This document shows, piece after piece, positions 7,866 to 17,413 of a DNA stretch of 64,000 bases. The position numbers and the translations under genes are program-made. Numbering within the stretch: the stretch's first letter is position 1; each line of letters begins with the position of its first letter. This DNA comes from Methylobacterium persicinum (GTDB taxonomy: Bacteria; Pseudomonadota; Alphaproteobacteria; Rhizobiales; Beijerinckiaceae), in the NCBI RefSeq assembly GCF_022179525.1, contig NZ_BPQX01000033.1:62001-126000 (forward strand). Direction: 5' to 3'. The notes under the pieces are model-generated. The model worked only from the letters and a program-made list of their open reading frames with translations. It was not told the origin of the DNA and made no database searches.

Positions 7866-9158
7866 TCAGGCGAGGGTGTCGAGGATGTCGGCGACCTCGG
7901 CCATCCCCGGGCGAGCGGCTGGATCGGGGCCGGTACAGGCACTCTGCAAGTCGCGCAGCGCCTGTTGCCGGTGATCGCAACGGTCCAGCACTTCTCCGAG
8001 GAGAATCCCGAAGGCCCGGGTCTCGATCCGAGCGAGCGCCCTCCCCGCCTGTCCCCCCGGCAGGGACGAGGCGGCGCCGAAATCGCCCAGGACCGCTGCT
8101 CCGTCGCCGCCGTCCCAGAGGATGTTGTGGCCGTAGAGGTCGCCGTGCATCAAACCCCGCCGGTGCAAATGGGTGACGGCCGACGCGATGCCGGTGGCGA
8201 GGCGCAGGGCAGCGCCGGGCGCGAACCGCAAGGCCGGATCGTAGACGTCCCGGCTGCAACTCGCGAGGTTCGGCGGAGCGGCAAGGACCGGCCAGCCCGC
8301 GGGAAAAAGGCGCAACAGCAGGCCGGGCGTGCCCTCCGGGTGCCCGTCCAGGCAACCGAGGGCGCCGATCAGCGAGGGGTGGTCCCCCGCAGCGAGACAG
8401 GCCTCGATCTCCCTCTCGGGCAATCCATCGCTGCCGACAGCACCCTTGAAGAGCTTCAAGGCGACCTCGGTGTCCCCCGTTCCCCCGCGCCACAGGGTTC
8501 GGTGGACCCGGCCGGAACTGCCCTCCCCGAGGAGCGGCCCCACGGTCAGGGCGGACCAAGGCACCCGTGCAGGATCGGATACGGCTCCTCGTGGTTCGGC
8601 GGGGTTGCCCGAATAGGACAGCCAAGCGAGCGCCGGCATCTCGGCCAGCCAGGGCGGTAGTTGTTCGAAGCGGTTGCTGGCGATGCGGATCAGTTCGAGG
8701 CAGGCGGCGCCGGCGAGACCGTCTGGCAGGCGGCTCAGGCGGTTGCCGGAGAGCATCAGCTTCTGCAGGCGCGGACGCTCGCCTAATGCGTCGGGCAATA
8801 CGGCGATGCGGTTGTCCGTCAGCGTCAGCCAGCGCAGGGCCGGCGGAAGGGCCTCGCCCGGGACTTCGGCGATGCCACAACCCCGGAAACCCACTTGGCT
8901 GAGGGCCTCGCAGGCGCCGAGGGCGGGAGGAAGCCGCGTGAAGGGCGTGCCGGAGCAGAAAAGCACCTTCAGCACGCGCAACCGGCCGAGGTCGTCGGGC
9001 AGGCTATAGGTGCCCCGACCGAGGTCGAGGAGTTTGAGGGTGTCAGCAAGGCCGAAGAGTTCCTGCGGAAACTCGCTGAGCCCGTCCGGCAGACGGATCT
9101 CCCGCGCTCCGGCAAGGTCGCCCCGGCGGAGGGCTGCCAGGGTGAGATCCCTGTCCAT
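7866..9158 (-). CDS. Leucine-rich-repeat protein with C-terminal eukaryotic-like protein kinase
   Basis: Residues 20-185 of 430 hold leucine-rich repeats (L-x-x-L-x-L-x-x-N-x-L/I-x-x-L-P pattern). Residues 200-428 form a small protein kinase: glycine loop G-E-G-S-S-G-R-V (211-218), VALK lysine at 235, helix-C glutamate near 250, catalytic H-G-D-L (338-341, HGD instead of HRD) with N345, and D-F-G at 359-361. All catalytic residues are present, so it should be active. Nothing membrane-spanning is seen, so it is likely cytosolic. The ATG is one base after the DUF1192 stop, so the two are coupled. Substrate unknown. Confidence 0.85.
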   Translation of the reverse strand: MDRDLTLAALRRGDLAGAREIRLPDGLSEFPQELFGLADTLKLLDLGRGTYSLPDDLGRLRVLKVLFCSGTPFTRLPPALGACEALSQVGFRGCGIAEVPGEALPPALRWLTLTDNRIAVLPDALGERPRLQKLMLSGNRLSRLPDGLAGAACLELIRIASNRFEQLPPWLAEMPALAWLSYSGNPAEPRGAVSDPARVPWSALTVGPLLGEGSSGRVHRTLWRGGTGDTEVALKLFKGAVGSDGLPEREIEACLAAGDHPSLIGALGCLDGHPEGTPGLLLRLFPAGWPVLAAPPNLASCSRDVYDPALRFAPGAALRLATGIASAVTHLHRRGLMHGDLYGHNILWDGGDGAAVLGDFGAASSLPGGQAGRALARIETRAFGILLGEVLDRCDHRQQALRDLQSACTGPDPAARPGMAEVADILDTLA

Positions 9159-9159
9159 G

Positions 9160-9351
9160 TCAGCCACGCTTGAAGAAGGCGTCGGCGGAGGATTGGGCGG
9201 CTTCCTTCGCAGAGCGAGCCGCTTCGATCCGGGCAATCTCGGCGCGAAGCAGGGCGATCCGCTCGTCGAGATCCGACAGGGACAACGTATCGAGGGGCTG
9301 GCCGATCTGGTGGACCGTCACTTTGCGCGGCTTGTCGTCATCGTCCCACAT
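9160..9351 (-). CDS. DUF1192 small acidic coiled-coil protein
   Basis: A 63-residue protein beginning M-W-D-D-D-D-K-P-R, with the typical DUF1192 core (L-S-D-L-D-E-R-I-A-L-L-R-A-E-I-A-R-I-E) predicted as one long helix. DUF1192 proteins are widespread in alphaproteobacteria and have no established function. The start is supported by a GGGAGA ribosome site six bases upstream; an in-frame ATG seven codons earlier has none. It sits between deoB and the LRR kinase on the same strand. Confidence 0.85.
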   Translation of the reverse strand: MWDDDDKPRKVTVHQIGQPLDTLSLSDLDERIALLRAEIARIEAARSAKEAAQSSADAFFKRG

Positions 9352-9405
9352 GGCATGTCTCCCGAAAGGCACCCTCGACGCTCGCCACCACGGTGGAAGA
9401 GAGCG

Positions 9406-10626
9406 CTACAGGAACGGTTTGCCAGTGCCGACCGGCGGCAGGCCGAGATGGCGCGCGAGGGATGCGGCAATGTCCGAGAAGCTGTCCCGGCGACCGATGG
9501 GTCCGGGGACGAGACCGGGGCCGAAGGCCAGGACCGGCACCTGCTCGCGGGTGTGGTCGGTGCCCGCCCAGGTCGGATCGTTGCCGTGATCGGCGGTGAT
9601 GATCGCGACGTCGCCGGGTTGCAGCGCGGCCCGGATGGCCGGCACCCGTGCGTCGAAGGCTTCCAGCTCCGCGGCGTAGCCCGGCACATCTCGGCGGTGG
9701 CCGTGCTCGGTGTCGAAGTCCACGAGGTTCACGAAGATGAGGCCGCCATCCGGTAGCACCCGGAGGGCGTCGAGCCCCGCGTCCAGGCAGGCGCCGTTGT
9801 TCCCCGGCTTCACCTCCCGCCCCGTGGCGCGGTGGGCGAAGATGTCGCCGATCTTGCCGACGCTCACCACCGCGCGGCCGGCCGTCTCGGCACGATCGAG
9901 GAGCGTCGGCCCAGGGGGCGTCACGGCGAAGTCCTTGCGGTGAGCCGTCCGCCGGAAGCCTCCTTCGGCCGAGCCGACGAAGGGACGGGCGATCACCCGG
10001 CAGACCCGATAGGGATCGCACAAGGTCCGCGCCGTGCGGCACACGTCATAGAGGCGCTCCAGGCCGAAGCTCTCCTCGTGGGCGGCGATCTGGAATACGC
10101 TGTCGGCCGAGGTGTAGCAGATCGGCTTGCCCGTCCGCACATGCTCGTCGCCAAAGGCGTCGATGATGCTGATCCCGGAGGCGTGGCAATCGCCGAGGAT
10201 ACCGGGGAGGCCGCCCTGCGTGATGAGGGCGTCCGACAGGGCCGGCGGGAAAGCCGGGTGGGTGTCTGGGAAGGTGCCCCAGGGATCGGGCAGGGCCAAC
10301 CCGGCGATTTCCCAATGGCCGGATGGCGTGTCCTTGCCCGCGGCGGTCTCGATGGCGCTACCGTAGAGCGCATCGGGTTGTCCTGAGAAAGCCAGTCCCG
10401 GCGGGACCGCCCCCGTGGCACCCGCCGCCGCGAGACCGAGGCCCAGGGCCGTGAGATGCGGCAGGCGCAGCGGCCCCGACCGCAACCCCGCCCGGTCGCC
10501 CCAGCCGTCGGTGCAGGCGGCGGCGATGTGGCCGAGTGTGTCTGATCCGGCATCGCCGTAGGCGGCGGCATCGGGTGCACCGCCGATCCCGACGGAATCG
10601 AGCACGATGAGCAGGGCGCGCGCCAC
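9406..10626 (-). CDS. deoB: Phosphopentomutase DeoB
   Basis: DeoB interconverts ribose-1-phosphate and ribose-5-phosphate (and the deoxy forms) in nucleoside salvage, using two Mn2+ ions. The 406-residue length is standard. Metal and active-site motifs are intact: L-D-S-V-G-I-G at the N terminus, [10 protein letters not shown] with the phosphothreonine, and T-A-D-H-G-N-D-P-T followed by D-H-T-R-E near the C terminus. It starts 3 bp after the yejF-like stop, so the two may be cotranscribed although no pathway link is known. Confidence 0.97.
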   Translation of the reverse strand: MARALLIVLDSVGIGGAPDAAAYGDAGSDTLGHIAAACTDGWGDRAGLRSGPLRLPHLTALGLGLAAAGATGAVPPGLAFSGQPDALYGSAIETAAGKDTPSGHWEIAGLALPDPWGTFPDTHPAFPPALSDALITQGGLPGILGDCHASGISIIDAFGDEHVRTGKPICYTSADSVFQIAAHEESFGLERLYDVCRTARTLCDPYRVCRVIARPFVGSAEGGFRRTAHRKDFAVTPPGPTLLDRAETAGRAVVSVGKIGDIFAHRATGREVKPGNNGACLDAGLDALRVLPDGGLIFVNLVDFDTEHGHRRDVPGYAAELEAFDARVPAIRAALQPGDVAIITADHGNDPTWAGTDHTREQVPVLAFGPGLVPGPIGRRDSFSDIAASLARHLGLPPVGTGKPFL

Positions 10627-10629
10627 GGG

Positions 10630-12264
10630 TCAGGCGGGCTCCAGCTCGGTCGGCGTGTCGCTGTCGAGGGCGAAGGCGGCCTTGAAAAGGGTCTGCGTGT
10701 AGGCCGTGCGCGGGTTGGCGAAGATCGCCTCCGCCGGGCCTTCCTCCACGACCTGACCGTTCTGCATGACGACCACGTGGTTGGCGAGGGCCCGCACCAC
10801 CTTCAGGTCATGGCTGATGAAGAGGTAGGCGAGGCCGCGCTCCCGCTGGAGGTCCCGCAGCAGGGTGACGATCTGAGCCTGTACTGACCGGTCGAGGGCC
10901 GAGGTCGGCTCGTCGAGCACCACGAATTTCGGGCCGAGAACGATGGCGCGGGCGATGGCGATGCGCTGCCGCTGGCCGCCGGAAAATTCGTGCGGGTAAC
11001 GATCCATCGTCGCCGGATCGAGGCCGACATCGTGCAGTGCCTTGGCGACGACGGCCCTGCGCTCCGCCCGCCCCTTCACCGCACCCTGGACCACCAACCC
11101 CTCGGCAACGATGTCGGCCACCGACATCCGCGGCGACAGGGAGCCGTAGGGATCCTGGAAGACGACCTGCATGTCCCGGCGGAACGGTCTCATCTGCTTG
11201 ACCGTGTAGGCATCGATGCGCCGGCCGAGGAAAACGATCGGCCCCTCCGACGCGGTCAGGCGCAGGATCGCGAGCCCCAGCGTCGTCTTGCCGGAACCCG
11301 ATTCACCCACGATCCCAACCGTCTCGCCCGCCCGCACCCTCAGGGCGACGCCATCGACCGCCTTCACATAGCCGCCCGTCCGGCGGAGGAGACCGGTCTT
11401 GATGGGGAACCAGACCTTGAGCGGGCCGGCCTCGACGAGGTTCTCGGCGCCGGGGGGAACCGGGTTTCCCCGCCCCTCCGGTTCGGACGCGATGAGACGC
11501 CGGGTGTAGGCGTGCTGCGGGTCGGCAAAGACGCGCTGCGTCGGCCCGGTCTCGACGATCTTGCCCTTCAGCATGACGCAGACGCGGTCCGCGATGCGCT
11601 CGACGATGCCGAGATCGTGGGTGATGAACAGCATCGCCATGCCGAGCCGCTTCTGCAACTCGGCCAGGAGGGCGAGGATCTGCGCCTGCACCGTGACGTC
11701 GAGGGCCGTGGTCGGCTCGTCGGCGACGAGCAGATCCGGCTCGCAGGCGAGCGCCATGGCGATCATCACGCGCTGGCGCTGGCCGCCTGAGAGTTCGTGC
11801 GGGTAGGCGCCCATCCGCGAGCGGGCATCACGCAGGCCGACGAGTTCGAGCAGTTCGAGGATACGCGCCCGTGCCGCCTTGCCCGTGAGCCGGCGGTGCA
11901 GCGCCAGGACTTCGCCGATCTGCCGCTCGATCGTGTGCAGCGGGTTCAGCGAGGTCATCGGCTCCTGGAAGACCATGGTGATGTCGGCGCCGCGCACGGC
12001 GCGCATGTCCCGTTCGGGCAGGGCCGTGAGGTCGCGCCCCTTGAACATGATCCGCCCGGTCTGTGCGGCGGCGGGATCCAACAGGCGCAGGATCGCCAGC
12101 GCCGAGACCGACTTGCCGGAGCCCGACTCGCCCACGAGGGCCAACGTCTCCCCGCGGGAGATGGCGAAATCGACGCCGTCCAAGGCCACGGTGTCGCCGT
12201 CCCGGGAGCGGAAGGCGACGGACAAATTCTCGACCGACAGGAGCGGCGTCTGCGGATCCGGCAT
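10630..12264 (-). CDS. yejF: Duplicated ABC transporter ATPase, YejF/oligopeptide type
   Basis: A 544-residue fusion of two peptide-import ATPase domains. Each has Walker A (G-E-S-G-S-G-K-S/T), the L-S-G-G-Q or F-S-G-G-Q signature, and Walker B with D-E-P-T. Each is followed by the oligopeptide-type C-terminal extension. This one-chain layout is typical of YejF, partner of YejABE in microcin C/peptide uptake. No binding protein or permease lies next to it here, so its partners must be outside the window or elsewhere, and the specific substrate is uncertain. Confidence 0.85.
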   Translation of the reverse strand: MPDPQTPLLSVENLSVAFRSRDGDTVALDGVDFAISRGETLALVGESGSGKSVSALAILRLLDPAAAQTGRIMFKGRDLTALPERDMRAVRGADITMVFQEPMTSLNPLHTIERQIGEVLALHRRLTGKAARARILELLELVGLRDARSRMGAYPHELSGGQRQRVMIAMALACEPDLLVADEPTTALDVTVQAQILALLAELQKRLGMAMLFITHDLGIVERIADRVCVMLKGKIVETGPTQRVFADPQHAYTRRLIASEPEGRGNPVPPGAENLVEAGPLKVWFPIKTGLLRRTGGYVKAVDGVALRVRAGETVGIVGESGSGKTTLGLAILRLTASEGPIVFLGRRIDAYTVKQMRPFRRDMQVVFQDPYGSLSPRMSVADIVAEGLVVQGAVKGRAERRAVVAKALHDVGLDPATMDRYPHEFSGGQRQRIAIARAIVLGPKFVVLDEPTSALDRSVQAQIVTLLRDLQRERGLAYLFISHDLKVVRALANHVVVMQNGQVVEEGPAEAIFANPRTAYTQTLFKAAFALDSDTPTELEPA

Positions 12265-12492
12265 GAGTGCCTTATAGCGCGGACGCGGCTACGCCATAGT
12301 ACCGGGCGACATGGTGTCGTCGCGCCGCGCTGACGGGACTGCGGCCAGGCCGATGCGGCGTGCATTGATCCGGCAGGCGTCACGCCTACCTTCCGACCCT
12401 TATCGGAAGCGTCACGGTCCTTGGATCGGACTTCGACAGAGATGCGCCAAAATCCGATGATGCCGCCCCGCTCCGCATCCTAGAAGTCCTGC

Positions 12493-13392
12493 GTGCCTGC
12501 TCCTTCCTTCACGCGTTTCCCCCTGGCTGCCCTGGTCGTGGTCGGCCTCGCCCGGACCGCCGTCGCCCTGCCGTCGGAGGGGCAGACGGAGACCGTGGAG
12601 CAGGCCCTCTGCCGCCTCATCGACGACTCCGCCAAGACCCGCGGCCTGCCCGTGGCGTTCCTGACTCGCCTGATCTGGCGGGAATCGAGCTTCCGTGTCG
12701 GCGTCGTCAGCCCGGCGGGGGCGCAGGGGGTCGCGCAGTTCATGCCCGGCACCGCCAAGGAGCGGGGCCTGCTTGACCCGTTCGATCCCGAGCAGGCGAT
12801 CCCCCATGCCGCCAGCCTGCTCTCTGACCTGAAGCGCCAGTTCGGCAACCTCGGCTTGGCCGCCGCGGCCTATAACGGGGGACCGACACGGGTGGCGAAC
12901 TGGGTCGCAGGCAACGGCGGCCTTCCGGCCGAGACCCGTTCCTACGTCCTGGCGATCACCGGCCGGCCGGCGGAAGACTGGCGTACGCCCAACGGCGGCG
13001 CAGTCGAGTATCCGGAGGGCGGCGCCCCCGCGGCGAAATCGGAACCCGAGAAACCGCAGACCTGTCTTCAGGTGACCGCCGCCTTGCGCGTGCCGAACCG
13101 CGGCGACCGCTTCGCTCTGGGTGGAGGCGAAGGCCCTGCCGCCCCGTGGGGCATCCAGCTCGCGGGTAACTTCTCGAAGGCCCTCGCCCTGCAGAGCTTC
13201 TCACGGGCGCGGTCATCCTATGCCGGCGTGATCGGCGAGGTCCGGCCGATGATCATCGGAACGCGCCTGCGCAACCGCGGGACCCGCGCCTTCTATCGCA
13301 TCCGGATCCCAGCCGAGACCCGCAAGGCAGCCGACGATCTCTGTGGCCGGATCCGCCATGTCGGAGGGGCCTGTATCGTGCTGCGAACGTAA
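12493..13392 (+). CDS. Secreted lytic transglycosylase with SPOR-like C terminus
   Basis: A 299-residue exported murein hydrolase. A signal peptide is followed by an SLT domain: catalytic glutamate in W-R-E-S-S-F, then G-A-Q-G-V-A-Q-F-M-P-G-T-A and A-A-Y-N-G-G-P. After a Pro/Glu linker, the C-terminal 70-80 residues fit a SPOR peptidoglycan-binding domain. The only plausible start is GTG, without a clear ribosome site. The enzyme should cleave the MurNAc-GlcNAc bond to anhydro-muropeptides in the periplasm. Confidence 0.88.
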   Translation: MPAPSFTRFPLAALVVVGLARTAVALPSEGQTETVEQALCRLIDDSAKTRGLPVAFLTRLIWRESSFRVGVVSPAGAQGVAQFMPGTAKERGLLDPFDPEQAIPHAASLLSDLKRQFGNLGLAAAAYNGGPTRVANWVAGNGGLPAETRSYVLAITGRPAEDWRTPNGGAVEYPEGGAPAAKSEPEKPQTCLQVTAALRVPNRGDRFALGGGEGPAAPWGIQLAGNFSKALALQSFSRARSSYAGVIGEVRPMIIGTRLRNRGTRAFYRIRIPAETRKAADDLCGRIRHVGGACIVLRT

Positions 13393-13476
13393 AATTTTCT
13401 CATCCGGCCATGCCGGCGTCATCAATCCGCCCCGAGGCGGTTGCTTGATGCAGGCGTCGGCGCAACCGGACGGGAT

Positions 13477-14409
13477 ATGACACGGCTCATCACCGCATTC
13501 GCCAGCCTGATTTGCCTGGGCCTCGCGGCCCTTGGCTTCTCCAAGGCGTCGCCCCTCTCGCTGTTCGACGCGATCGGACCACGGGATGCCGGCGGCCGCT
13601 TGGCGGCGCGGGATGTGGTCTTCGGGACGAACGCGCGGAACCGACTGGACGTCTACGTGCCGAAGGTGGCCGCGGATGCCGCCCCGGTTCTCGTCTTCTT
13701 TTACGGCGGCTCCTGGGACAGCGGCTCGAAGGACGATTATGCCTTCGTCGGCCATGCCTTGGCGGCTCAGGGTTTCGTGACGGTGCTGCCGGATTACCGG
13801 CTGTACCCGCAGGTACGTTTTCCCGAATTCCTGAACGACGGCGCGGCAGCCATCGCATGGGTCCGGGACAACATCGCCAGCTATGGCGGCGACCCGCGGC
13901 GGATCGTGTTGGCCGGTCATTCCGCCGGGGCCTACAACGCGGTGATGCTCGGCCTCGACCCGCGCTATCTGGAGAATGTGGGCGTCGATCCCAAGGTGAT
14001 CCGCGCGGTCGCCGGCCTGTCCGGGCCCTACGACTTCCTGCCCCTCGATACCGATACGACCGTCAAGGTCTTCGGACAGACGGCGGAACTCGCCGAGACT
14101 CAGCCGATGAATTTCGTCGGCCCCCTCTCGCACCCCGCCTTCCTCGCCACCGGCGACGGCGATACCACCGTGAAGCCCCGCCACACCGCGCGCCTCGCAG
14201 AGCGCCTGCGCGCGGCGAACGTGCCGGTGCAGGAGCGGGTCTACACCGGCCTCGACCACAAGGACACGCTGCTCGCCCTGTCGGTCACCTTCCGCTCCAA
14301 GGCCCCCGAACTGGCCGAGATGTCGTCGTTCCTGATGCGTCAGGCGGCGGGGCGGACGCAGTTCACCATGCGTGCGCCCAACGCCCATAGCGCGAAGTTT
14401 CAACCCTAA
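13477..14409 (+). CDS. Alpha/beta hydrolase, carboxylesterase-like (BD-FAE type)
   Basis: A 310-residue hydrolase with an N-terminal hydrophobic segment that could be a signal anchor. The oxyanion region reads F-Y-G-G-S-W in place of H-G-G-G, the nucleophile elbow is G-H-S-A-G, and Asp (T-G-D-G-D) and His (G-L-D-H-K-D) candidates complete the triad. This matches the BD-FAE/acetyl-esterase group. The physiological ester is unknown. I chose the ATG at 13477 because the track upstream to a TTG at 13441 has no supporting site. Confidence 0.82.
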   Translation: MTRLITAFASLICLGLAALGFSKASPLSLFDAIGPRDAGGRLAARDVVFGTNARNRLDVYVPKVAADAAPVLVFFYGGSWDSGSKDDYAFVGHALAAQGFVTVLPDYRLYPQVRFPEFLNDGAAAIAWVRDNIASYGGDPRRIVLAGHSAGAYNAVMLGLDPRYLENVGVDPKVIRAVAGLSGPYDFLPLDTDTTVKVFGQTAELAETQPMNFVGPLSHPAFLATGDGDTTVKPRHTARLAERLRAANVPVQERVYTGLDHKDTLLALSVTFRSKAPELAEMSSFLMRQAAGRTQFTMRAPNAHSAKFQP

Positions 14410-14521
14410 CGAAAGATTGTCGGGGTTGGCGGTCCGCCGTTAGCTTTTGCCTTGGCGGAGTTGCGCTAGGATTTGCTGGTCCCAGCCCTGGATAGAGGGC
14501 CGGCCTGCGCGAGTCTGACCA

Positions 14522-15847
14522 GTGAATACGGTGGGCGATACCGTCTCTTCCGTGCGTGAGCGGTCCGTCGCTCGCCCAACTCGCGACCTGCCGGACGTCG
14601 TCCGCCTCGCGTACCTCGTCTTCGTGTTGGTCGCCCTCCTGAACCACGCGTGGTTCGTGGATCTCAGCGACCCCACGCCCCTCGACTCGCTCGAGGGTGG
14701 CAGTCTCGCCACGCAAATCCTGTTCGGATCGATGATCCTCGTCGGGCTGCCGATGGTCTGGCATCTCGGGCTGAACCGCCTTCGCCCCGTGGCGAGCCCA
14801 TCCATCGTGCTGTTCGGCGCGTGGCTGCTCGCGACGACGCTCCTCTCAACGGACCCGCTGCTCTCGCTCCGGCGCCTCGCCCTCTACGTCATCGCCGCGT
14901 TCCTGTCGGCGAGCCTGCTCATCGTGGCCCGCTCCGCGCGACAGCTCGCCGATGCCTTCGCCATGGCGGGATTCACGGTGCTGGCGGCCAGCTATCTCGG
15001 CCTTCTCCTCGTCCCGGCCCTGACCATCCATTCCCACTACGACTTGACCGGCGAGATCGGTCATGACGGCCTGTGGCGCGGCATCTTCTCGCACAAGAAC
15101 GAGGCCGGCATGGCGATGGTGCTCCTCGTCATCTTCGGCCTGTTCATTGCCGCGGTCCGCCATCGCTGGCTCGGCTGGACGATGGTGGCCGGCGCCGGCA
15201 TCTTCCTCGTAGGCAGCGGATCGAAGACGCCGCTCATCACCGTCTTGATGGTGCTGGGCATTTCCTGGCTCTGCGGCGTCATTCAATCCCGCGTCGTGCG
15301 GGCGATCCTGCTCGTCGGGCCCGTGGCCCTGTTGATGACCATCACGATCGGCTCCATCGTGCTGCCGCCGGTACGCAGCCTCCTCGACACCGTTCTGCCC
15401 GATGCGACCTTCACCGCACGCAACGAGATCTGGTCCTTCGCCATCGACAACATCGTGCAGAAGCCCATCACGGGCTTCGGTTTCGGCGCGTTCTGGCTGA
15501 CCGAACACACGGTTTTCGGGTCGGTGGTCAACCCGGATTCGAGCTGGGTCCAGATGGCGACCCAGGCCCACAACTCGTTCCTCGACGCCGCGTTGGCGAT
15601 GGGCCTGCCGGGCTTCGTGCTGACGCTGCTCGTCTTCATCATCGTGCCGACGCGAGACGTCCTCTCCCGGCCATCCATGAACCCGGCCGATCCCTCGGCC
15701 AACCTCTTCCTGCGGTTGTGGCAGCTGGTCCTGCTCTCGGCGTCGTTCGAGACAATCCTGTTCAACCCGAACACGCCGGCCTTCGGCATGATCGTGATGG
15801 CGATCTGCGGTTTGCGCCTCATGAAAGTTCGGCCGGTGATCTCGTGA
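14522..15847 (+). CDS. O-antigen ligase / ExoQ-like polysaccharide polymerase, polytopic membrane protein
   Basis: A 441-residue protein with about ten membrane helices and a large extracytoplasmic loop. The motif G-L-W-R-G-I-F-S-H-K-N-E-A-G is characteristic of the Wzy/ExoQ/O-antigen-ligase superfamily. Members polymerise or ligate undecaprenyl-linked sugar repeat units at the periplasmic face. Starts with GTG; the ribosome site is weak. The acyltransferase that follows suggests an exopolysaccharide function, but no glycosyltransferase operon adjoins them. Confidence 0.85.
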   Translation: MNTVGDTVSSVRERSVARPTRDLPDVVRLAYLVFVLVALLNHAWFVDLSDPTPLDSLEGGSLATQILFGSMILVGLPMVWHLGLNRLRPVASPSIVLFGAWLLATTLLSTDPLLSLRRLALYVIAAFLSASLLIVARSARQLADAFAMAGFTVLAASYLGLLLVPALTIHSHYDLTGEIGHDGLWRGIFSHKNEAGMAMVLLVIFGLFIAAVRHRWLGWTMVAGAGIFLVGSGSKTPLITVLMVLGISWLCGVIQSRVVRAILLVGPVALLMTITIGSIVLPPVRSLLDTVLPDATFTARNEIWSFAIDNIVQKPITGFGFGAFWLTEHTVFGSVVNPDSSWVQMATQAHNSFLDAALAMGLPGFVLTLLVFIIVPTRDVLSRPSMNPADPSANLFLRLWQLVLLSASFETILFNPNTPAFGMIVMAICGLRLMKVRPVIS

Positions 15848-16004
15848 TCCGGAAGCTTGGTAGGGCTAACGGCCGATAACTGTGACGTCGCCGGATTTCG
15901 GCGTGTTTTTCGATAAAAGCACGACAATTGCAGGTTAGCATCGCGTATCGCCGGATCGGTAGGACGCAGTCGTCCGCCCGTCGGCGCTTCCGGACGACTC
16001 CGTC

Positions 16005-17186
16005 ATGTTCGACCCGCGCTCCACACCGGCCGTGAATGCCCACCCCAAGGTCGAGGCACTTCCCGCGCTAACGTCCCTGCGTTTTTTCGCTGCCGCCTAC
16101 GTGGTCGCGTTCCACTATACGCCGTACTACTTCCCGAACGTCGAGGGGCCGTCCGTCATCGCCCTCGGTTATTCGGGCGTGACGTTCTTCTTCCTGCTGT
16201 CCGGCTTTATCCTCGCCTACAACTATAAAGATGCGGATTTCAGGGAGCCGCGCCTGCGGACGTTATTCTATCGGGCGCGTCTTGCCCGGGTCTACCCAGT
16301 GTATCTCCTGGCATTGGCGGTCCACGTGCCGTGGTTCCTAGCCTGGGTGCTCAAGCAACCGATGCCCTTAAAGGCCTTGATGGGTTCCGGCGCGGTTTTG
16401 GCGCCGCTGGGGCTGCACGCGTGGGTGCCGGGGGCGGCCTGCTCCCTGGATTGCCCGAGTTGGTCCGTTTCGATCGAGTTGTTCTTCTACGCCCTGTTCC
16501 CAATCCTGCTTCCCCTCGTGCTGCGCAGCCCCGCCCGGGTCGCGGTGGCGACCCTTGCGTTCTGGGTTGCAGGCTCGGCTTTGGCGACCTCGTTCTGGCA
16601 GGTCTATGGCGCGGGAGCCTCTTTGATCGCGCCGGAGTCCGGCGGAATGGGTCCGATGCTGCTCGCGGAATTCGTGAAGTATTTCCCGCTGCTGCATCTC
16701 CCGGAATTCGTGGCGGGCCTGCTCCTGTTCGTGGCGTGGCGGGATAACCGGCCCCCAGTCCTGTTTCTGCTCGCCCTGGCCATAGCCTTCGGGGCACTGA
16801 TCGTGACCGGCGCGTCATCCGTGCCCGAGCCGATCCTGCACAACGGCCTGACCATGCTCACCTGGGCGCCTCTCATTCTGGCCTGTGCCGCCATGAGGCG
16901 GGGGCCGCTCTGCAGCCGGCCTCTGGTATTCTTGGGCAAGATCTCCTTCGCCCTCTACCTCCTGCATATTCCGGTCTACGCCGCGCTCAACACCCTGGAC
17001 CGCTTGGCTCTGCATGGCTGGCTTGGCACCCACCCGTGGGTCGGGGTCACCGTAGCCTGCCTCGCCAGCCTCGTGGCGGCGGCAGTCGTGCATCTGGCAG
17101 TCGAGGAGCCGGCCCGGCGCAGGATCCTTCGCAGCGCCCGTCAGCCGACGATCCCCGCTCTGCCGGCGACGCGGGTCAGAGCCTGA
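16005..17186 (+). CDS. Acyltransferase family 3 membrane protein (OafA/ExoZ-like)
   Basis: A 393-residue integral membrane O-acyltransferase. The N-terminal block L-T-S-L-R-F-F-A-A-A-Y-V-V with the F-H-Y histidine, G-Y-S-G-V-T-F-F-F-L-L-S-G-F, and the R-x-x-R-V-Y-P-x-Y motif are typical of the family. About ten membrane helices are predicted. Such enzymes add acetyl or other acyl groups to polysaccharides; ExoZ acts on succinoglycan. Its position after the ExoQ-like gene suggests modification of the same polymer. A 157-bp spacer separates the two. Confidence 0.9.
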   Translation: MFDPRSTPAVNAHPKVEALPALTSLRFFAAAYVVAFHYTPYYFPNVEGPSVIALGYSGVTFFFLLSGFILAYNYKDADFREPRLRTLFYRARLARVYPVYLLALAVHVPWFLAWVLKQPMPLKALMGSGAVLAPLGLHAWVPGAACSLDCPSWSVSIELFFYALFPILLPLVLRSPARVAVATLAFWVAGSALATSFWQVYGAGASLIAPESGGMGPMLLAEFVKYFPLLHLPEFVAGLLLFVAWRDNRPPVLFLLALAIAFGALIVTGASSVPEPILHNGLTMLTWAPLILACAAMRRGPLCSRPLVFLGKISFALYLLHIPVYAALNTLDRLALHGWLGTHPWVGVTVACLASLVAAAVVHLAVEEPARRRILRSARQPTIPALPATRVRA

Positions 17187-17265
17187 AACCGCCGCATCGC
17201 CCATTGGTCTGACGCATCAGTGTCCCCTTGTGCAGTTTCGGATTGATCCGGATCGCGCCCTCAAT

Positions 17266-17358
17266 CGTCTATGAGAGCGACAGCGAAGCAATCCGGGGCA
17301 GCGAAACCTGACCGGATCTGGCGGATCCAGGGATTGCTTCGCTGCGCTCGCAAAGATG
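17266..17358. repeat. Intergenic palindromic repeat, copy 2
   Basis: Left arm ...gcgaagcaatccggggca, right arm ccagggattgcttcgctgcgctcgc, with a loop containing acctgaccggat that is almost the same as in copy 4. It lies between the convergent acyltransferase and PQQ-protein genes. Confidence 0.8.
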
Positions 17359-17413
17359 GGAAGCGCGGCATCATCCGTGTTTCCCCAAAACCGCCCCAGC
17401 CCCCGACGCCCCC

